NCBI GenBank assembly: GCA_039978895.1
Contig: JBDWAL010000055.1
Location: 124,001 to 188,000 of the forward strand
Reading direction: 5' to 3'
DNA: 64,000 nucleotides
Source of the DNA: Aliishimia sp039978895
Lineage (GTDB): Bacteria; Pseudomonadota; Alphaproteobacteria; Rhodobacterales; Rhodobacteraceae
Part shown: in pieces, positions 17,384 through 25,406 of the stretch
Numbering within the stretch: position 1 is the stretch's first letter
How the letters are laid out: every line of letters starts with the position of its first letter
Notes under the pieces: model-generated
Told to the model about the DNA's origin: nothing
The model's database searches: none
Seen by the model: the letters and a program-made list of their open reading frames with translations, nothing else
Translations under genes and position numbers: made by a program

Positions 17384-18790
17384 CTACATCATCTCCCGAA
17401 CATCGGTGAGCTTGCCGGTGATCGCCGCCGCAGCTGCCATGCCAGGGCTCGCGAGGTGGGTGCGCCCCTTATAGCCTTGGCGCCCCTCAAAGTTGCGGTT
17501 CGAGGTCGACACACAACGCTCACCTTCGGCAAGCTGATCCGGGTTCATAGCCAAACACATAGAGCACCCGGCAAGGCGCCATTCAAAACCGGCTTCCTTG
17601 AAGATATCGGCAAGACCTTCTTCTTCGGCTTGTGCGCGCACAAGTCCAGATCCGGGCACGACCATGGCGCGCAAGCCGTCCTTGACCTTCTTACCCTTCA
17701 GAATTTCCGCAGCAGCGCGCAGATCTTCGATGCGCCCGTTGGTGCAGGATCCGATGAACACTGTGTCGATCTCGATGTCAGACAACGGTGTGCCGGGGGT
17801 CAGGCCCATGTAATCAAGAGAACGTTGGGCGGCATCGACTTTACCACCGTCAAAGTCGCTGGCTGCAGGTACGCTCGCGGTGATCGGCAACACATCTTCA
17901 GGCGAGGTGCCCCAAGTGACCACAGGCGCGATATCTTCGCCCTTGAGCGTCACGACCAAATCCCACTCCGCGTCATCATCAGAGAACAGGGTTTTCCACC
18001 ATGCAAGGGCGGTTTCCCACTGTGCGCCTTTTGGCGCGTGCGGACGACCCATGCAATATTCATAAGTCTTTTCATCAGGTGCGATCAGGCCAGCACGAGC
18101 GCCGCCTTCAATTGCCATGTTGCACACCGTCATGCGGCCTTCCATGGACAGATCGCGGATCGCTTCGCCGCAATACTCAATCACGTAGCCCGTGCCGCCA
18201 GCTGTGCCGGTTTTGCCGATAACAGACATGGTGATGTCCTTGGCCGTTACGCCGGGGCGCAGCTTGCCGGTGATTTCGACCTTCATGTTCTTACCCTTGC
18301 GCTGGATCAGCGTTTGGGTGGCCAGAACGTGTTCAACCTCGGATGTCCCAATACCGTGCGCAAGCGCGCCGAATGCGCCATGGGTTGCGGTGTGGCTGTC
18401 GCCGCACACAACGGTCATGCCGGGCAGGGTCCAGCCTTGCTCTGGGCCGACAATGTGCACAATGCCCTGACGAACATCAGAGACTGGATAGTAATGCAGA
18501 CCGAATTCCTTTGCGTTCTTGTCGAGGGCTTCGACCTGAATGCGGCTGTCTTCTGTCATAGTTTTCGCGTTGGCGCGGTCCAAAGTCGTTGGAACGTTGT
18601 GATCTGGCACGGCGATAGTTTTGTCTGGTGCATGCACCGGGCGACCAGCCATCCGCAGACCTTCGAAAGCCTGAGGCGAGGTCACTTCGTGCACAAGGTG
18701 GCGGTCGATATATAAAAGGCATGTACCGTCATCAGATTCGTGGGCGACGTGGGCATCCCAGATTTTATCATAGAGTGTTTTGGGGGACAT
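17384..18790 (-). CDS. leuC: 3-isopropylmalate dehydratase large subunit LeuC
   Basis: A 468-residue aconitase-family subunit. It starts with TLYDKIWDAHV, has the VCGDSHTATHGAFGALA motif (about 130-146), and the three [4Fe-4S] cysteines: one in IGSCTNGRIEDL (about 348) and two in GCSMCLAMN (about 407-410). It forms isopropylmalate isomerase with LeuD. The gene has a GGAGAGG ribosome site and is the first of the leuC-leuD transcription unit. Confidence 0.98.
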   Translation of the reverse strand: MSPKTLYDKIWDAHVAHESDDGTCLLYIDRHLVHEVTSPQAFEGLRMAGRPVHAPDKTIAVPDHNVPTTLDRANAKTMTEDSRIQVEALDKNAKEFGLHYYPVSDVRQGIVHIVGPEQGWTLPGMTVVCGDSHTATHGAFGALAHGIGTSEVEHVLATQTLIQRKGKNMKVEITGKLRPGVTAKDITMSVIGKTGTAGGTGYVIEYCGEAIRDLSMEGRMTVCNMAIEGGARAGLIAPDEKTYEYCMGRPHAPKGAQWETALAWWKTLFSDDDAEWDLVVTLKGEDIAPVVTWGTSPEDVLPITASVPAASDFDGGKVDAAQRSLDYMGLTPGTPLSDIEIDTVFIGSCTNGRIEDLRAAAEILKGKKVKDGLRAMVVPGSGLVRAQAEEEGLADIFKEAGFEWRLAGCSMCLAMNPDQLAEGERCVSTSNRNFEGRQGYKGRTHLASPGMAAAAAITGKLTDVREMM

Positions 18791-18863
18791 GTGGTCCTCT
18801 CCCTTTGTTGTTCAGAAGTGTAAGGTGGTCGTGGGCATAGGGCACGGTTGCCCCGGTCGCACG

Positions 18864-18950
18864 TTATAGTCGTGCCAGTACCGAGTGGCTGGCGCCGTAG
18901 AACCGCTCGCGCAAACGGGTGCGGTCTTTGAGGTCGAAAATGCGTATCAT
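18864..18950 (-). CDS. Possible 28-residue upstream ORF before leuC
   Basis: An ATG-started 28-codon frame ends about 75 bp before leuC. The product is rich in Arg and Leu (IRIFDLKDRTRLRERF). It has only three Leu codons and no clear leader/attenuator hairpin after it, so a classical leucine leader peptide is not supported. It may be a small protein or chance. Confidence 0.2.
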   Translation of the reverse strand: MIRIFDLKDRTRLRERFYGASHSVLARL

Positions 18951-18998
18951 GCTGCTGTGATTACAACCTCGGCCCTCTTCGCGCAACCCAGATAGGAA

Positions 18999-19025
18999 AA
19001 AGGCGGCCCATTGCGGACCGCCTTT
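18999..19025 (-). terminator. Rho-independent terminator of the 19.1-kb membrane-protein gene
   Basis: AAAGGCGG (18999-19006) pairs with CCGCCTTT (19018-19025). Read on the minus strand it continues TTTTTCC. It lies about 45 bp beyond the stop of the minus-strand gene at 19069. Confidence 0.8.
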
Positions 19026-19068
19026 CATTCGCTAAATGTACTTGCTCGCTTTGCGAACCACGCGCCCC

Positions 19069-19542
19069 TTAGAAGTGAGGATGGTAAGACGGGCAGTAAA
19101 AGTAGTTGTAGGTTTGGCTAGACTTGCGGTGCTTTTCTCTGAGTGCGGGAATAACAAAGATGAGCAACACCATCATGATGGCGCCTGGAATTGTGCTGGC
19201 TGCGAATATCTTAAGGGCCTGAGCCGCGCCAAGGTTTAGGGAGAACAAAACCGAGGCATTTAATATCGAGAGAGAGGCGTATGCGACGCCAACGCCAAAC
19301 ATCACACGAAGACCATCATGGCGCGAACGGGGGTATGCCACCCATTTTGGCGTCAACTGACGCACCAAAAGCACCATCGAAACAGCGAGGGCAATTAAAC
19401 TCGTAAACAGAACTATGACCCAAGGCCCACTCACCATCGCTTCGTGAGGTTGCATCGTGATCATGGCAACAGACATTAACGTGCCATAAGCGCCAAACAG
19501 ACGGCGCAGAATTGAGTAGTACGTACGAAGTTCATTTTGCAT
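19069..19542 (-). CDS. Small four-helix membrane protein
   Basis: A 157-residue protein; the ATG at 19542 is chosen because AGGAAAAC precedes it, although the frame is open further upstream. About four hydrophobic helices (roughly 18-35, 38-60, 77-100, 107-132) and a His/Tyr-rich C-terminal tail (SYHPHF) are visible. Family not recognised. It has its own terminator and looks monocistronic. Confidence 0.65.
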   Translation of the reverse strand: MQNELRTYYSILRRLFGAYGTLMSVAMITMQPHEAMVSGPWVIVLFTSLIALAVSMVLLVRQLTPKWVAYPRSRHDGLRVMFGVGVAYASLSILNASVLFSLNLGAAQALKIFAASTIPGAIMMVLLIFVIPALREKHRKSSQTYNYFYCPSYHPHF

Positions 19543-19703
19543 TTTTGTTTTCCTGCCTTTTGAATCCTGTCTCACGTTGAATTGTGGCGTGGTCGGGGAG
19601 GAGTTGCGGTGGGTTCAAGGAAACTCCAAGAAATTGGTAGGGCGCTTGCTCTGGCGCCGCAGGACGTGTCTAACTCTCTGGAAAACGGGAGGCTGGCTAG
19701 AAC

Positions 19704-21152
19704 ATGGCCAATCATACGGACGTCCAAGCAGAGCCTGCGACAGAAGCCGGTGCCAACGCCAATGCCGGGGATGGTGTGCCTGACAGTGCGCCCATTGATG
19801 CGGCGGGCGGCTCCTTAGATGAGGCACCAACAACTCCCACAAATGGCAATGAGGACCTAACCGAGGCAGCCGCAGAAATATTAAGTGTGGGCCAATCCTT
19901 GATCGGTCAGGCGGAAGCCTTCTTGACCTCTCTGACGCGACCTTGGAACACCTACCAAGTTGGTATCGCTGTCGCGATTTTCGTGATGTCCTACCTTCTG
20001 CGCAAATTTCTTGGCCCAAAGGTGCGCGCTTGGATGGGCCAGCGCGAAGGGTGGCCGAAATGGCGTATGCGGGTGCTTGTGGTGGTTCACCAACGGCTGC
20101 AACCCATATTCTTCGTTGTGTTGATTTGGGCCACGATCGCGTTCATGCGCGAAATCACGTGGCCATCGCGCACTTACATTCTTGGTATTATCGCGACCCT
20201 TGCTTCGGCTTGGTTGCTTGTGATGTTCGCCACGCGTTTGATCAAATCTCACCTAATACGTGGCTGTGTGCGCTATGGTGCTTGGATTTATGTCACGTTG
20301 TCCGTGCTTGGCGTGCGCGACGAAGCGGTCAGCATTTTGGACGCGGCGGGCATGGAACTAGGTGGCTTCAGGTTGTCATTGCTGATGATCATACAAGGGG
20401 TCGTGATCATTGGTGTGCTCTTTGCTCTAACCCGATCGCTGACTTCGGCGACAGCCGCACGTGTGCAAGCCAACGATGAGATAAGCCCCTCTATGCGGGT
20501 TCTCATCGTGAAGGTCATTCAGATCGCCTTTTATGCGCTGGCCTTCTTTATTGCTGTTCGCGCCATTGGAATAGATTTAACCGGGCTCGCAGTGTTGTCG
20601 GGTGCGATTGGTGTCGGGCTTGGGTTTGGTTTGCAAAAGGTGGTGTCGAACCTTGTGTCCGGTGTCATCATCTTACTCGATAAATCGATTAAGCCCGGCG
20701 ATGTGATCTCGCTTGGGGAAACGTTTGGGTGGATTCAAACCCTGGGTGCGCGCTACGCGTCCGTCGTGACGCGAGATGGTAAAGAGTATCTGATCCCGAA
20801 CGAGGACCTCATCACAGGGCAGGTCGTCAATTGGTCACATTCCAACGACTTTGTCCGGCTCGATATCAATTTCGGCACCGCTTATAACGATGATCCACAC
20901 ACTGTCCGAAAATTGGCGATTGAGGCTGCGCAAACCGTGGACCGCGTGCTGACCTTCAAACCACCTGTCTGCCATATCGTCGGATTTGGTGACAGCAGTG
21001 TCGACTACATCCTGCGGTTTTGGATCAAAGACCCAACGGGCGGATTAACGAACATTCGCGGCAATGTGTACCTGGCTTTGTGGGACGCTTTTCAGGCCAA
21101 CGATGTATCAATTCCTTTTCCACAGCGCGAAGTACGGATGTTGGAGGACTAG
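19704..21152 (+). CDS. MscS-family mechanosensitive ion channel
   Basis: A 482-residue inner-membrane channel. An acidic, Ala/Pro/Asn-rich leader of about 70 residues is followed by about five membrane helices. The pore helix and start of the beta domain show the family motif IGVGLGFGLQKVVSNLVSG (about 311-329), then LDKSIKPGDVI, and YLIPNEDLI and NWSHSN (about 370-392). MscS channels release solutes during osmotic downshock. No neighbour suggests a specialised role. Confidence 0.93.
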   Translation: MANHTDVQAEPATEAGANANAGDGVPDSAPIDAAGGSLDEAPTTPTNGNEDLTEAAAEILSVGQSLIGQAEAFLTSLTRPWNTYQVGIAVAIFVMSYLLRKFLGPKVRAWMGQREGWPKWRMRVLVVVHQRLQPIFFVVLIWATIAFMREITWPSRTYILGIIATLASAWLLVMFATRLIKSHLIRGCVRYGAWIYVTLSVLGVRDEAVSILDAAGMELGGFRLSLLMIIQGVVIIGVLFALTRSLTSATAARVQANDEISPSMRVLIVKVIQIAFYALAFFIAVRAIGIDLTGLAVLSGAIGVGLGFGLQKVVSNLVSGVIILLDKSIKPGDVISLGETFGWIQTLGARYASVVTRDGKEYLIPNEDLITGQVVNWSHSNDFVRLDINFGTAYNDDPHTVRKLAIEAAQTVDRVLTFKPPVCHIVGFGDSSVDYILRFWIKDPTGGLTNIRGNVYLALWDAFQANDVSIPFPQREVRMLED

Positions 21153-21165
21153 CGCGTGACAGGCG

Positions 21166-21771
21166 CTATTGTGGCGCTGTCGGCAAATCGGCAAAGACTG
21201 CGTGCCTTGGATCAAGCGTTGTGTCGGTTTGGATCAGGGGGGCGGGCAAAGGCCGTGGGTCAGTGGATGCTCGCTGTATCGCCTTGCTGCTGCCTTTCAG
21301 AGTGATCCGAGTTTTGCGGTCCTCGCCTTGTGTCAGCGTCCATGTCGAAGCAGATCGGAATCCACGAATATCCTCACGGGCAATACTAAAACTGTAGGTC
21401 ACGCTTTCAGACGATGTCATGATTTGCGCTTCCAAGTCATCCCCTGTGATGATGCGGGACATGATACCACCATTGGAAAAAACCAAGTCAGATCGCAAAG
21501 TCGAAACAGGCGCGGTTCCGGGCAGGTTGACGGTGACGTAGGCCCCTTGATCTCGCCCGCCAAGAATGATTCTGGCGAAATAACCATCAGACTGAATCAC
21601 CCCAGCGATGCGCAAAGTTGCTGTACCCTGACTAAAAAATGGACTGGAATAGGTGACTTGGTGCCAAATGTCGCGCGCGGGTTGGCGCAAAGTTGGGCGT
21701 GCGGTCTCTGCCTCGGCAAAACTGTTTGTCAGGCCGAAAAACACAATAAAAAGCGCGGCATAAACTCGCAT
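21166..21771 (-). CDS. Periplasmic protein of unknown function
   Basis: A 201-residue protein with an N-terminal signal peptide (MRVYAALFIVFFGL, cleavage near AEA), then a Gly/Ser/Thr-rich, beta-looking domain. I chose the ATG at 21771, preceded by GGGGAAAC; an upstream start at 21795 would add eight residues. It is convergent with the MscS gene, 13 bp apart. No family recognised. Confidence 0.7.
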   Translation of the reverse strand: MRVYAALFIVFFGLTNSFAEAETARPTLRQPARDIWHQVTYSSPFFSQGTATLRIAGVIQSDGYFARIILGGRDQGAYVTVNLPGTAPVSTLRSDLVFSNGGIMSRIITGDDLEAQIMTSSESVTYSFSIAREDIRGFRSASTWTLTQGEDRKTRITLKGSSKAIQRASTDPRPLPAPLIQTDTTLDPRHAVFADLPTAPQ

Positions 21772-21898
21772 GGCGAGGTTTCCCCTAAAAATCAACGCGT
21801 TACTTTACGCTTTATCACGAGAAGAGGCAATATTTGCGCCTGATTGTTGTGCTATGGTGAACAGTGAGGCGGATTGTTGTTCAGCGTTTCATTGAAAT

Positions 21899-21928
21899 GT
21901 GACAACTGCGTTGCTACCCTTGCAATAT
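21899..21928 (+). promoter_or_regulatory. Candidate sigma-70 promoter of rsfS-rlmH
   Basis: GTGACA at 21899-21904 and an AT-rich CAATATAG segment around 21922-21928 are about 17 bp apart. Transcription would start near 21935, about 50 bases before the inferred start codon. It is the only good match between the divergent periplasmic gene and rsfS. Confidence 0.4.
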
Positions 21929-21944
21929 AGCTGTATCCGACGCG

Positions 21945-21964
21945 ACGCGCTGGACCCAGCGCGT
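21945..21964 (+). promoter_or_regulatory. Hairpin in the rsfS leader
   Basis: ACGCGCTG (21945-21952) pairs perfectly with CAGCGCGT (21957-21964) around a GACC loop, 6 bp before the strong ribosome site. It is followed only by TTTGACTT, so termination is unlikely; it may tune translation of a gene that lacks a normal start codon. Confidence 0.45.
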
Positions 21965-21983
21965 TTGACTTAAGGAGGACAGT

Positions 21984-22406
21984 ATTCTGTCATTTCAAGC
22001 TGAAGCGGTACTGGCCGCGGATGACCGGGCGGGCGGCGGAACCGCACCCCAAACCGGACCCACACGGGTAGCCACAAGCGACGCCATTCTTGACGCTGTG
22101 CTGGCCTCACTCTCTGAAGACAAAGCCGAAGAAATCGTTCAGATCGACCTTCGTGGCGTTTCGCCCATCGGAGACCACATGGTTATTTGCTCAGGCCGAT
22201 CTTCGCGTCAGGTTACGGCAATTGCTGAAAAGCTTGCGGGTAATATCAAGACCGAGTTTGGGATTGTCTGCAAATCTGAAGGCAAGGACACCGGTGATTG
22301 GGTTCTGATCGACACAGGTGATGTGATCGTGCACGTGTTCCGTCCGGAAGTGCGCGAATTCTATCAGTTAGAAAAGATGTGGCAATCCACGACGGATGCC
22401 AACTGA
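21984..22406 (+). CDS. rsfS: Ribosomal silencing factor RsfS, probable non-AUG start
   Basis: RsfS binds ribosomal protein L14 and blocks subunit joining in slow growth. The family core is clear: IVQIDLRG, GDHMVICSGRSSRQV, GKDTGDWVLIDTGDVIVHVF and a terminal REFYQLEKMW. The only ATG/GTG/TTG in frame is GTG at 22098, which would cut off the first helix (SDAILDAVLASL). A perfect ribosome site TAAGGAGGA (21971-21979) instead points to ATT at 21984 or CTG at 21987; an in-frame TGA at 21966 excludes anything further upstream. rlmH follows after 6 bp. Confidence 0.85.
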   Translation: MLSFQAEAVLAADDRAGGGTAPQTGPTRVATSDAILDAVLASLSEDKAEEIVQIDLRGVSPIGDHMVICSGRSSRQVTAIAEKLAGNIKTEFGIVCKSEGKDTGDWVLIDTGDVIVHVFRPEVREFYQLEKMWQSTTDAN

Positions 22407-22412
22407 TCTAAC

Positions 22413-22883
22413 ATGCGTGTGCACATTTGCGCCGTGGGCCGTCTTAGGGCGGGCCCAGAGGCGGAGCTGATTTCAGACTATATAACCCGGTTTGACCGGA
22501 CAGGTCGCTCGCTTGGGCTTGGTCCATTGCGTGTGATCGAAGTTGAAGATCGCAAAAACGCGGGCATGACGGCTGAGGCAGATTTGTTGCGACGTGCAAT
22601 CCCAAAGGGCGCTGTTGTGTGTTGCTTGGATGAACGTGGCAAGGTCGAAACCTCGCCTGCGTTTGCCAAGCGACTTGGAAATTGGCGCGATGCCGGGCGA
22701 TCTGACTTAGCGCTGATCATTGGCGGCGCGGACGGAATTGATCCGAACTTACGCACTCAGGCAGACCATCTGCTGTCCTTCGGGGCCATGGTTTGGCCCC
22801 ATATGCTGGTGCGCGCGATGTTAACCGAACAACTCTATCGTGCTGGGTCTATCCTTGCTGGATCGCCTTATCATCGCGTTTGA
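22413..22883 (+). CDS. rlmH: 23S rRNA pseudouridine-1915 N3-methyltransferase RlmH
   Basis: A 156-residue SPOUT-fold methyltransferase that modifies pseudouridine 1915 of 23S rRNA using SAM. The knot region shows LIIGGADGI (about 107-115) and SFGAMVWPHMLVRAMLTEQ, and the protein ends in the family's conserved SPYHRV. It is downstream of rsfS, as in many bacteria. Its last 35 bp overlap the convergent dehydrogenase gene. Confidence 0.96.
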   Translation: MRVHICAVGRLRAGPEAELISDYITRFDRTGRSLGLGPLRVIEVEDRKNAGMTAEADLLRRAIPKGAVVCCLDERGKVETSPAFAKRLGNWRDAGRSDLALIIGGADGIDPNLRTQADHLLSFGAMVWPHMLVRAMLTEQLYRAGSILAGSPYHRV

Positions 22884-24126
22884 GTGTTCGCAGACCGACC
22901 AGAGCCGATAGAATTAACATCATACTTGCTGGCAGTGAGACCGGCGTCGCGGCAAGCGTTGAGGCTGCGGTGATCTGATATAAGTCGCCAAAGTAGTTGG
23001 ATACGAATAAGTTACCTGCGCCATCTGTGCCAAACGCCACGATCCTGCGCAAACCTGCAATGTCGCCGTTTAGATCGTATTCTGTTACCAGCGGTGTGCT
23101 TCCCAAAACTGACGTCTCATCTATCGAGAAAATCTTGTCTGTCGAGAAATCCGCAAAGATATATTGACCAAGTAATGCATCAAGGTCTGGGTTGTCGCCG
23201 CGATAAACAAGCCCGCCGGTGATCGATTGGGCATCGTCGTGGGCAAGGGCGAGCAGCGGATCGGTCACGTCACCCTCAGAGGACAAACCTGCCGGTGCGG
23301 GGCCGTCGGCCTCGCCTTCAAATGCGTTCCATCCGAAATTCGCGCCTGCCGTGACGATGTTTACCTCTTCAAAATTATCCTCGCCGACATCTGCTACGAA
23401 ATATGTTCCCGTTTCGCTGTCGAAGGTTGCCCGGAATGGGTTGCGCAATCCAATTGCGAAGAGTGCAGGATCTGCATCGGTCCCAAAGTCTGGATTGTCG
23501 AGCGGGACTGAGTAGTTGTTTTGCGTGTCAGTTGGGAATGCATCGCCTGTCGGGTCGATCCGCAACACGCTGCCCAGCCGATTGGTGACATCTTGGCTGA
23601 CATTGGGGCTGGTTGTGACCTCTTCGTTGCCGTCTCCGGTGGTGACATAAAGATATCCATCGGGGCCAAACTCGATGTCCGCGCCGTAGTGGTTGTTGGG
23701 ACGATCATGTTGAATTGTCAGAACAGTCCGCTGCGTGCTGGCGTCAAAAAGAGTGGGATCAGTTGTCGATAATCCAAATTCAGCGACGACATGTGTGTTC
23801 TCATCAGTGCCATAGCTGACATAGACTTTGCCGCTGGTTTCGAAATCTGGTGCAAACGTCATGGAGTAGGCCAATTGGAAACCCGCAGGATCCGTAATCC
23901 CAGAGAGCACAGTTTCAATTGCTCCGGTAACTGGGTCGCGGCGAAGAATGCTGCCGTCTCGCGAAGACAATAGATATCCGTCCGAGGATTCGCTTTCGGG
24001 TGCCCGAATTTCGATGATCTGTTGACCAGAAACACGAGGCGTTACCCGTTCAATTGTTAACGTCGTGGATGCCGCAGTGGTCCCGAACGTCACAGCAAAT
24101 GCCATGATGGTAATAAATTGGCGCAA
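22849..24126 (-). CDS. Exported PQQ-dependent sugar dehydrogenase-like protein with LPA-type sorting tail
   Basis: A 425-residue protein with a signal peptide (about 1-20), then a glucose/sorbosone-dehydrogenase beta-propeller: HDRPNNHYGADIEFGPDGYLYVT-like segments, IGLRNPFRATFD, and FGWNAFEGEADG. The last 30 residues form a sorting-type tail: a PVSLPAS motif, a hydrophobic helix and a basic RTLKR end, resembling the VPLPA/PEP-CTERM signals handled by exosortase in Rhodobacterales. The protein is therefore probably processed at the membrane. The substrate sugar is unknown. Confidence 0.85.
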   Translation of the reverse strand: MRQFITIMAFAVTFGTTAASTTLTIERVTPRVSGQQIIEIRAPESESSDGYLLSSRDGSILRRDPVTGAIETVLSGITDPAGFQLAYSMTFAPDFETSGKVYVSYGTDENTHVVAEFGLSTTDPTLFDASTQRTVLTIQHDRPNNHYGADIEFGPDGYLYVTTGDGNEEVTTSPNVSQDVTNRLGSVLRIDPTGDAFPTDTQNNYSVPLDNPDFGTDADPALFAIGLRNPFRATFDSETGTYFVADVGEDNFEEVNIVTAGANFGWNAFEGEADGPAPAGLSSEGDVTDPLLALAHDDAQSITGGLVYRGDNPDLDALLGQYIFADFSTDKIFSIDETSVLGSTPLVTEYDLNGDIAGLRRIVAFGTDGAGNLFVSNYFGDLYQITAASTLAATPVSLPASMMLILSALVGLRTLKRDDKAIQQG

Positions 24127-24177
24127 AATTCTTCCTCGGAATGCAATAAAAGTCCGAGGGTTACAGAAATTTACTTA

Positions 24178-24540
24178 CTATGGAAGGGGCACCGTCAAAA
24201 TGGCGCCTGACCAACCGCCAACAGATTCACGTGCTTCGATTTGCACTTGCTTTACGCTACTTGGGATTGAAATTCCGGATAGGGAACGGGTGAACGGCTG
24301 CTCATTCACGTGTGGGTGGTGCAACACACGCATGCCAAGTTCTGCGCCGTCCATGTCCAAAACACGCCACCCGTCTGCATAATCATCCCAACCGGTATCT
24401 CCATGCGAAATTGTCACGTCGAATCGCCATTCTCCGCCAAGCTCTATGGCGGTGACTTTTTCGATTTTGGGCGGATCAGCCAACGTAAGGGTTGCGGACA
24501 AGGCAAAAGCGAGCGGGGCAAGGGTGAGCATCTTCATCAT
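24178..24540 (-). CDS. Small periplasmic protein of unknown function
   Basis: A 120-residue protein with a clean signal peptide (cleavage near ALSATLTLA-DPP). The mature part is beta-rich with HGDTGWDDYADGW (about 46-58), RVLHHPHVNEQPF and a hydrophobic C-terminal strand. I recall this layout from uncharacterised roseobacter exported proteins but cannot name a family. It is upstream of the dehydrogenase gene on the same strand, 51 bp away. Confidence 0.7.
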   Translation of the reverse strand: MMKMLTLAPLAFALSATLTLADPPKIEKVTAIELGGEWRFDVTISHGDTGWDDYADGWRVLDMDGAELGMRVLHHPHVNEQPFTRSLSGISIPSSVKQVQIEARESVGGWSGAILTVPLP

Positions 24541-24588
24541 ATTCCGAACCTTAAGGTAAATGATCTGAAATGTAGAGTAACAGTCCTG

Positions 24589-25299
24589 CTAGTGATCTAG
24601 GTTTGCTGGCACGCGCAAGAGAACATCACGGGCATTGGACGCAAATTCGCGCCGCCAGAGCATTGTTACCGTGGCCAGCGCGGCGACAATCATCGCCCAT
24701 GGTCCCAGCAGCCACGCCGCAGAGGCCAGAGCAAAATACGTCGTGCGCATACCCCGTGTGAATGCACGCGCGGCAAGGCGGCTAATGTCGCCAGCTTGTG
24801 CCGCGCGTTCAGCTGTTTGAGGGCCGTTAGGATTGTTTGGAACCGCGGACATTAAGACGGTCGTGTAGCCAAACAATCGCAGCGCCCAGACGTATTTCAA
24901 AAACGCCGTGGAAATCAGTAAAAGCAGCAGGATCAACTTGATTTCCCAGATCAAGACGGGGTCATCGCGTTGGGTAAGGTCGCGCGCAACACTGCGCAGT
25001 TGGTCCGTGTTGCCGATCAAAGCGATCCCACCGCCGATGGCCAACATTGAAGATGACGCAAAAAACGCAGCGCCTTGGCGCAAGTGCCCAATCATTTGCG
25101 CGTCAAAGATGCGTGGCTCGCGGTGCACCATCTCTTGCATCCAAAGGCGTCGATATTGTCCCATCAGGACTGAGACCGAGGGTTTGCTCGCATGTGGGTG
25201 TTCGATCCGCCAGGAAATGGCCCACCATCCGGCGAACAAAGTCACGAGGGCCACGTAATCCATGGGGCGCAGAAATTCTATGGCGGTCACTATTGGCAT
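24589..25299 (-). CDS. DUF599-type membrane protein
   Basis: A 236-residue membrane protein with four or five hydrophobic helices. The family signature region is visible: a first helix with WW, then RRLWMQEMVHREPRIFDAQ (about 50-68) and SSMLAIGGGIALIGN (about 81-95). DUF599 proteins have no assigned role. It is divergent from the glycolate oxidase operon. Confidence 0.88.
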   Translation of the reverse strand: MPIVTAIEFLRPMDYVALVTLFAGWWAISWRIEHPHASKPSVSVLMGQYRRLWMQEMVHREPRIFDAQMIGHLRQGAAFFASSSMLAIGGGIALIGNTDQLRSVARDLTQRDDPVLIWEIKLILLLLLISTAFLKYVWALRLFGYTTVLMSAVPNNPNGPQTAERAAQAGDISRLAARAFTRGMRTTYFALASAAWLLGPWAMIVAALATVTMLWRREFASNARDVLLRVPANLDH

Positions 25300-25370
25300 G
25301 AAGGATATCTAGCAGTCCGCTTCAAAGGGAGCCAGAGCAGAAAGTAAGGTGGTTGCGCTCGGGTCAAAAA

Positions 25371-25393
25371 ATTGGTAAGAAAAAATTACCAAT
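25371..25393. promoter_or_regulatory. Inverted repeat before glcD, candidate operator
   Basis: ATTGGTAA (25371-25378) and TTACCAAT (25386-25393) are a perfect 8-bp inverted repeat with a 7-bp A-rich spacer, ending 13 bp before the glcD ATG. The TGGT/ACCA half-sites resemble those of FadR-subfamily GntR regulators (PdhR, LldR, GlcC), but the spacing is wider than their usual 3 bp. A repressor site overlapping the ribosome-loading region is inferred. Confidence 0.5.
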
Positions 25394-25406
25394 GTGGAGA
25401 AGTGCT

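Noticed and set aside
17324..18715. A 463-codon open frame on the plus strand opposite leuC
   Set aside because: It is a shadow of leuC, which has all family motifs. The frame's product is His/Arg/Cys-rich with no domain and no ribosome site.
18791..18863. Leucine attenuator before leuC
   Set aside because: The upstream ORF has only three leucines, none adjacent, and no terminator/antiterminator pair could be drawn before leuC.
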